Positions 58,090-64,000 of a stretch of 64,000 nucleotides of DNA are shown here, one piece after another. The position numbers and the translations under genes are program-made. Each line of letters starts with the position of its first letter. The stretch's first letter is position 1. Where the stretch lies: positions 18,594,699 to 18,658,698 of the forward strand of contig NC_044922.1 of the NCBI RefSeq assembly GCF_003576645.1, in the 5' to 3' direction. The notes beneath the pieces were generated by a model. That model was given only the letters and a program-made list of their open reading frames with translations, was not told where the DNA came from and ran no database searches. Source of the DNA: Ipomoea triloba. Lineage: Eukaryota; Streptophyta; Magnoliopsida; Solanales; Convolvulaceae.

Positions 58090-60735
58090 TTTACTTTTTA
58101 CACATCTTTGCTAACAGTGACACGTTTCTTAACATCATTCACCCAAATCCACTACCTTTATTAAGCATCTCTTAAATGCCATGGGAACGTTTCTTCGACA
58201 ATTTATACCTAGATTTAATGTGGGACATAGCATTGATATTTGTTCATGGAAACTTTAAATGTAGCATCTTTTCCAGACTCAACAAGTATCCCGTCTTGAA
58301 TCCATTCTCCCCTTTAAAGTGGGGTTATTTGCTATTTCAACAAGCCAATCGATCATTGTCTGATGTGAAAGCTGTTGGAAAATTAGCACTAAAATAAAAT
58401 TTTAAGTGGCCATTTTGTGATACAATTTAAAGTGGGGTCTACATCCGATTTGGGTCGGGTAAATGTGGATTCGGGTTCTTTGTAGTTAGACGAAGAGATC
58501 CATATATTGTACGCTCAAAATGGATAATAAGTGAATGAGAAATTGGTTCTCAAAGTAGATCCATTTGAGATGGAATTTGGGTGAGGAAAAACTTATGCAG
58601 CTTTGTCATACATTGGTTGGGAATGAGGATTTGCCCCACTATAAATACAAGAGGCTTTTTAATGCTAATTGACTTGTATGGCATAGATGCTCTCTCTCTC
58701 GCGCGCAGGGGGTGCAAATCAAATCCCAAATTGAGCCTAAAAAGACTTGACTCGTGTACGCTGGCACTGGAAAATTGGTTGGCCTTGCTGGCTAAGTTAT
58801 GCCATACTTTCGAACGAGTTTTCCATACATGAGATCAGAAGTGACGTCTCGCAGCACGTTGTCTCGATGGTTCGCAAAATTATTTTGTGAGTCATGCTAG
58901 TGGGTGGAGGTTACATGGATAATATTAATGCCATGATTAATGCTGTGAACCATTTCCTCTACTATATATTTGTAGGTGAGCAGCAGGTTTTGTACACACA
59001 CCAAGCTACATGAAAATACACATATTTTTTCCTCAAAACACTGCTCATCATTCCTTCTAGCCACCTGCGTTCATCCCACGCCCTAGTTCGCCGGATACCA
59101 AGTTTGTGTGCTCAAACGCAGGTATCGTAGTACGTTTTATCCTGGGAAACCTAGACCACAACGCTCCAGCACCCCGAGAGACGGTAAATAAGGTTTTAAG
59201 GATAGTGGCAACACGACTCGTGCTTCCAACCACCCGAGATCGTCTGATTTTCGTCCTTTGGCATTTCTAGGTTTATTCAACCTTTTGTAGGTTTTATTTT
59301 CCTGGTTATTTATCCTTCGTGGATATTTATTTATTTGTATTTTTCCATTTTCTAGTGAATTTCGAGAATCATTTCTTGTGAATTTCGAGAATCATTTCCT
59401 TACAAAAGCACTTAAGACGCTTGTGGCAATTTCCTATTTTCTGGTTCAATACATAGATCTATCAACTATTTCAACATTGACTTTTATAAATGTTCCATCC
59501 AATGCACCCAAACAACCCTAAATCCCAATTAAATATAAATATTTGTTAATAAATGATTTAGTATAATTAGATAAGAAACTTATTATTTTTTTTTTCTTTT
59601 GAAAAGAGTATATGAGTATCTTAAACCATTTCCACATCTCATTTGTTGAATTATCTGTTATAGGTTATGGTTTTCTAAGGAGTATATTGTGTAGTCTAAA
59701 TAGAGTTCAAATCGGCATGAAATTGTTTACTAATAGTTTCACCAGATCTAGTTGTTTGCCGTTTAAGTACTGCATTCTTTATATTATGTGCAATTATATG
59801 AAGAAAAGAAATCACCATCTCATTGATTGTTGCGTTCCTGCTATCTTTCAAGTTATATATGAGTCCTTAGCAAATCACATAATTTAGCTAAAACTCTCCT
59901 ATCCATTTTATAATTATCAAACACAGTGCATATCACTTTCAAATATCATTTTATGTAAATTCAAAAATATAATATTATGTCTAGATGCTATTTCATTAGC
60001 ACATGCCATAATTTTTCTAAACTTCCTTCTAAATACTAATGTCATAGAAAGAAACATAAGCATATTAAGCATGCTTTTCATGATCTTTATGTGCAAAATA
60101 AGGACAATAACTTGTAATCTCATCCTTTTGCCTTAGTGATAATAGAGCCATAACATGCACTCTATAGGAATGAAATGTGTAATAAATTAAATAAATATTT
60201 ACTTCAAATAATTTGATTGATAAATCCTTACCATAATATATAACATGATAGAATATAAAAGAAAGTAAGAGGAAGACAAAGTCAAAGGAAATAAAGAATG
60301 AACATAGACTTTTGTAATATAACACTTTATTATTGCTTTCAAAACATATGGCAAGTCCATTACCGTGCACCTAGTTGGAAGAAAATCAAATACAAATAGT
60401 AATTTCAACTAGCATAAATATAGGAGTTGAACATTTAGATGACAACAACGGGGCAGTGCATCCCTATATATATAACGTCTAGGCACTCAATACTAGATCT
60501 GATATACAAAATTATAACTATAATAAAAACAAAACAAAAAATATGGCAGGGCAACTGAATGGAGTAATGCATGGGTAGCATGCCTCAAGAATTTCATGGT
60601 ATGAATGCATCCCTATCTAGAAAACAGGTAGGAGAAAACACAATTAAGCATAAATAAATAAATATATACTAATCATTGAATTAAAATGATGCAGCAAAAT
60701 GATAAAATGATTAGTGGATGTACTACTATAGAAAA
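58090..60735 (-). pseudogene. Decayed PIF/Harbinger transposon, right arm (inverted)
   Basis: Reverse complement of the left arm, diverged: LHKMIFESDMHCV (59917-59960), TTCAACAAATGAGATGTGGA near 59640, GGGATTTAGGGTTGTTTGGG near 59520, and CAGTGACACGTTTCTTAACA near 58120 all have left-arm partners. The outer flanks also match (60430-60735 with 56860-57110). Right-arm coding potential upstream of the shared block is broken by stops. An insertion of about 1 kb (about 58380-59410) interrupts it. Confidence 0.7.
58380..59410. mobile_element. Insertion in the right arm, retroelement-like
   Basis: Left-arm sequence is continuous across this point, so about 1 kb is extra. It has CTCTCTCTCGCGCGCAGGGG, moderately GC-rich DNA, ACGACTCGTGCTTCCAACCA and a T-rich end with the direct repeat GTGAATTTCGAGAATCATTT (two units near 59354-59398). 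No reading frame or family could be assigned. Confidence 0.5.
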
Positions 60736-61089
60736 CATCTTCAACGCCGCCTAAATAACATCGAATTTTTACAAAATCGACGTCAAATAATTATTTAAAT
60801 TTACAATTTTTTAAATAAAATTAATTACAATATTTAATTATACAATTCCACCAATTTTTTAAAAAATGAATCAAAACAATTTTTCAGAATACATCCAAAC
60901 ACTGAAAATAAAACTATTTGATAGAAAATGACTCATTTTTCAAAAGTCCTTTTTGTTTTTATTTTATTACTTTCCAAACTGACCTAAAAGGATATCACAA
61001 AACAACACGTGATGCGCCGAAGTGCGAAGTCCGGACACTACAAATCGACCCACTTCTTTCCCGCCAAAATAGATTTACATTGAAGCGGT

Positions 61090-63321
61090 ATGTCTCACAT
61101 TTCTAACCACTACTGTTCTCTTCTGAAGCTCTGCTGCGACACCCAAAACCGCGCACAATTGAAGAAGCTCCACTGCCGGATAATCAAATCCGTATCGAAC
61201 GCCGAGACATTCTTGCTGAACAACCTCATCAACGCATACAGCAAGCTCGACGAATTCGTGTACGCACGCCGCGTGTTCGATCAAATTCCCAGGCCAAACC
61301 AGTTCTCATGGAACACCCTTCTCTCCGCTTACTCCAAAGCCGGGAACTTTCTGGAAATGCAGGAAGTATTCCGCATGGTCCCGAAGAAAGATGGGGTTTC
61401 TTGGAATTTGGTTATTTCGGGTTATGCCTCTCACGGGTCGGTTGATGAGGGTTTGAGGGCTTTTAAGTTGATGTTGAGGGATGGGAGGGTGAATTTGAAC
61501 AGAATCACGTTTTCTACCATGCTTATATTGTCCTTGAGCAATGGTTGGATCCAATTGGGGAGGCAAATTCACGGACAGATAGTGAAGTGTGGGTTTGAAT
61601 CCTATGTTTTTGTGGGCAGTCCCTTGACTGATATGTATGCGAAACTTGGGTTTATTAGTGAGGCAAAACAGGTGTTTGATGAGTTGCCAGAGAGAAATTT
61701 GGTTTTGTCTAACACAATGATTATGGGTTTTCTGAGGTGTGGGATGGTGAAAGAGGCGGAGAGATTGTTTATGTGTTTGCCAGAGAGGGATTCTATATCA
61801 TGGACTACAATGATTACTGGGCTAACACAGAATGGTCTAGATATAAAAGCTTTGGAAATTTTCAGAGAAATGAGACTGGAAGGACTGGCAATTGACCAGT
61901 TTACCTTTGGGAGCATTTTGACTGCTTGTGGAAGTTTACTGGCATTGGAAGAAGGTAAACAGATTCATGCTTATGCAATCAGAAGTTATCATATGGATAA
62001 CATTTTTGTTGGCAGTGCACTTGTTGATATGTATTCCAAGTGTAGAAGCATTAACTATGCAGAGAATGTCTTTAGGAGGATGAAAAGCAAAAATGTTGTG
62101 TCTTGGACAGCAATGGTAGTGGGTTATGGCCAAAATGGATACAGTGAAGAAGCTGTTTGGACGTTTTGTGAGATGCAACGGAATAGAGTCAAGGCAGATG
62201 AATTTACTTTAGGAAGTGTCGTTAGCTCGTGTGCAAACCTAGCAAGCATAGAAGAAGGAGCCCAGTTTCATGGTCAAGCATTAGTTTCAGGCTTGATTTC
62301 CTTCATTACAGTTTCCAATGCTCTTGTGACCCTGTATGGTAAGTGTGGAAGTATAGAAGAGTCTCATAAACTGTTCAATGAGATGGAGGTTAAGGATGAG
62401 GTCACTTGGACTGCATTGGTTTCCGGGTATGCACAGTTTGGAAAAGCCGCTGAAACTATTGGCCTTTTTGAGAAAATGCTTGCACAAGGACTGCAACCAG
62501 ATGGAGTGACTTTTGTTGGGGTTCTAGCTGCTTGCAGCCGGGCAGGACTTGTAGATAAAGGGAAATATTATTTTGATTCAATGGTAAGAGAACATAGAAT
62601 TGTGCCTACTCTCGATCACTATACTTGCATGATTGATCTATTAAGCCGATCTGGACAGTTAGAAGAAGCGAAACACTTCATACAAAAGATGCCCTGCCAT
62701 CCTGATGCAATTGGTTGGGCTACACTGCTGAGCTCTTGTAGAACTCGCGGTAATATGGAAATTGGGAAATGGGCAGCTGAGTCTCTTTTGCAAATAGAGC
62801 CACAAAATCCAGCAAGTTATGTCTTGCTTTCAAGTATGTATGCCGCTAAAGGAGACTGGAATGAAGTGGCCCAGTTAAGGAAGGCAATGAGAGATAATGG
62901 TGTGAAAAAGGAACCAGGATTTAGTTGGATCAAATATAAAAACAAGCTGCATGTTTTCTCAGCTGATGATAAGTCAAGTCCATATTCAGACAAGATATAT
63001 GCAGAGCTTGATACATTGTACTGTAGAATGATAGAGGAGGGCTATATTCCTGATGTAAGCTCTGTCCAGCATAATATTGAGGAGTCTGAGAAAGTGAAAC
63101 TTCTTAACCACCATAGTGAGAAGCTTGCAATTGCCTTTGGTTTGATCTTTGTTCCTCCTGAGCTCCCCATAAAAGTGGTTAAAAATCTTAGGGTATGTGT
63201 TGATTGTCACAATGCAACTAAAATAATTTCCAGGATCACTGGAAGAGAAATTTTAGTAAGAGATGCTGTTAGATTCCATTTATTTAAAGATGGAGAATGT
63301 TCTTGTGGCGATTTCTGGTGA
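61090..63321 (+). CDS. DYW-class PPR protein, probable organelle RNA-editing factor
   Basis: Encodes 743 aa in one exon from the ATG at 61090, as usual for plant PPR genes. An array of P, L and S motifs fills residues 35-560 (for example TFLLNNLINAYSKLDEFVYA, NVVSWTAMVVGYGQNGYSEE). E/E+ domains follow (GWATLLSSCRTRGNMEIGKW, KKEPGFSWIK) and then a complete DYW deaminase-like domain: HSE at 675-677, CVDCH at 703-707, and the end CSCGDFW, with F for the usual Y. The His-Glu and Cys-x2-Cys zinc ligands are intact, so C-to-U editing activity is plausible. PPR motifs bind organelle RNA; the target site is unknown, and no strong transit peptide is obvious. By memory the protein is close to Arabidopsis At1g68930 along its whole length, including ATKIISRITGREILVRDAVR. 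Confidence 0.93.
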   Translation: MSHISNHYCSLLKLCCDTQNRAQLKKLHCRIIKSVSNAETFLLNNLINAYSKLDEFVYARRVFDQIPRPNQFSWNTLLSAYSKAGNFLEMQEVFRMVPKKDGVSWNLVISGYASHGSVDEGLRAFKLMLRDGRVNLNRITFSTMLILSLSNGWIQLGRQIHGQIVKCGFESYVFVGSPLTDMYAKLGFISEAKQVFDELPERNLVLSNTMIMGFLRCGMVKEAERLFMCLPERDSISWTTMITGLTQNGLDIKALEIFREMRLEGLAIDQFTFGSILTACGSLLALEEGKQIHAYAIRSYHMDNIFVGSALVDMYSKCRSINYAENVFRRMKSKNVVSWTAMVVGYGQNGYSEEAVWTFCEMQRNRVKADEFTLGSVVSSCANLASIEEGAQFHGQALVSGLISFITVSNALVTLYGKCGSIEESHKLFNEMEVKDEVTWTALVSGYAQFGKAAETIGLFEKMLAQGLQPDGVTFVGVLAACSRAGLVDKGKYYFDSMVREHRIVPTLDHYTCMIDLLSRSGQLEEAKHFIQKMPCHPDAIGWATLLSSCRTRGNMEIGKWAAESLLQIEPQNPASYVLLSSMYAAKGDWNEVAQLRKAMRDNGVKKEPGFSWIKYKNKLHVFSADDKSSPYSDKIYAELDTLYCRMIEEGYIPDVSSVQHNIEESEKVKLLNHHSEKLAIAFGLIFVPPELPIKVVKNLRVCVDCHNATKIISRITGREILVRDAVRFHLFKDGECSCGDFW

Positions 63322-64000
63322 TATGCCGCTTGTCTATTGACTATCAGAGAATGACATTCCATCAGCTTCTTTCATGTTTAGAATGAACCCAGTAGTTGAG
63401 ATAACAAGTGAATGCTATGATTTGCTAATGGCATTGAACTTCTTATGATGACTATGGTGCTATCAGAAAATTTCTTCTAGTTGATGCTATTGGAAGACTA
63501 GAAGGTGCCAAGGTGGTATAATTGCCTGTAAGAAATCTTTACAGGATAGGGTGTTTCTTTTCCTAACAATTGAGTTGAAGTTTCCTAAGGAGAATCCAAT
63601 CAATCGAGCAGTGAATCCTTCTTGACAAGGTAAGATTTCACTGTAGTTTTAATGTGATATATAAGAGACTCAATTGGTGTACTAGATCCTAGTCAGTGTC
63701 TTGGAAAATTCTTGCCAAGAGGCTTAATTGATTAGTCAATGAACTAACATTCAAAGACTCTAATTGTAGAGCTTGTTGATACCTTTTTTTGGTAACAAAC
63801 ATGGATGTCCTCACCTGTTTTCTTCTATTTAGTATACAAGCTCTATGCATTTGTAGATTATTTACTATTTCAGAAAGAAAAATACACTTCATTTTTATCA
63901 TTATTTTCTTTCTGTTGAATTGTATTTTAGATCTAAAAGTGAACCTGTGCCGATGCATATTTCACAAATATTATTCTATTGAATTTCTAAATTGAAAATA
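63322..64000. other. PPR 3' flank
   Basis: Probable 3' UTR followed by AT-rich DNA. No further gene or repeat was recognised. Confidence 0.5.

Overview
This is nuclear DNA of a flowering plant, most likely an asterid dicot; no single gene fixes the family. Reasons: AT-rich intergenic DNA full of small non-autonomous transposons (Tourist-, Stowaway-, CACTA- and hAT-like), tRNA-derived SINEs, GT-AG spliced genes, a DYW-class pentatricopeptide repeat (PPR) gene and a plant bHLH factor. No rRNA, canonical tRNA gene or CRISPR array was seen.

Region 1 (about 0.9-21.7 kb) is a tandem array of two families of short, GC-rich, uninterrupted genes for small membrane proteins. Family A (minus strand, about 105-112 aa, three hydrophobic segments) is at 955-1284, 10829-11167 and 19317-19634. 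Family B (plus strand, 201-208 aa, four hydrophobic segments, conserved acidic-Cys-Pro C-terminus) is at 6467-7072, 9082-9699 and 16573-17199. The order A-B-B-A-B-A, plus repeated intergenic blocks, points to duplication of a divergent A/B pair. I recognise neither family. This is the best candidate for something undescribed.

Region 2 (22.9-29.4 kb) has a RING-H2 E3 ligase gene and two tandem copies of a two-exon gene for a secreted 10-cysteine peptide. Both peptide genes lie in a segmental duplication; the second copy carries an insertion of about 1.7 kb that looks LTR-like.

Region 3 (29.4-46.3 kb) is gene-poor. It holds a box C/D snoRNA whose guide matches a conserved 25S rRNA segment, behind a telo-box/site II/TATA promoter, and many small repeats. 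A 1.88-kb stretch occurs twice (42295-44174 and 44251-46130) around an A-run and a single N, which looks like an assembly artefact. It carries the putative last exon of an unrecognised minus-strand gene.

Region 4 (48.9-64 kb) has a bHLH49-like transcription factor gene with eight coding exons and, 8.4 kb downstream, an intronless DYW PPR gene. As I recall, the Arabidopsis counterparts (At1g68920 and At1g68930) are adjacent, so this would be conserved microsynteny. Between them lie a SINE fragment split by a Tourist-like MITE, a CACTA-like MITE with 3-bp target duplications, and a large inverted pair of decayed PIF/Harbinger-type transposons.

Gene models come from reading frames, splice signals and comparison of copies inside the window; no database search was possible.
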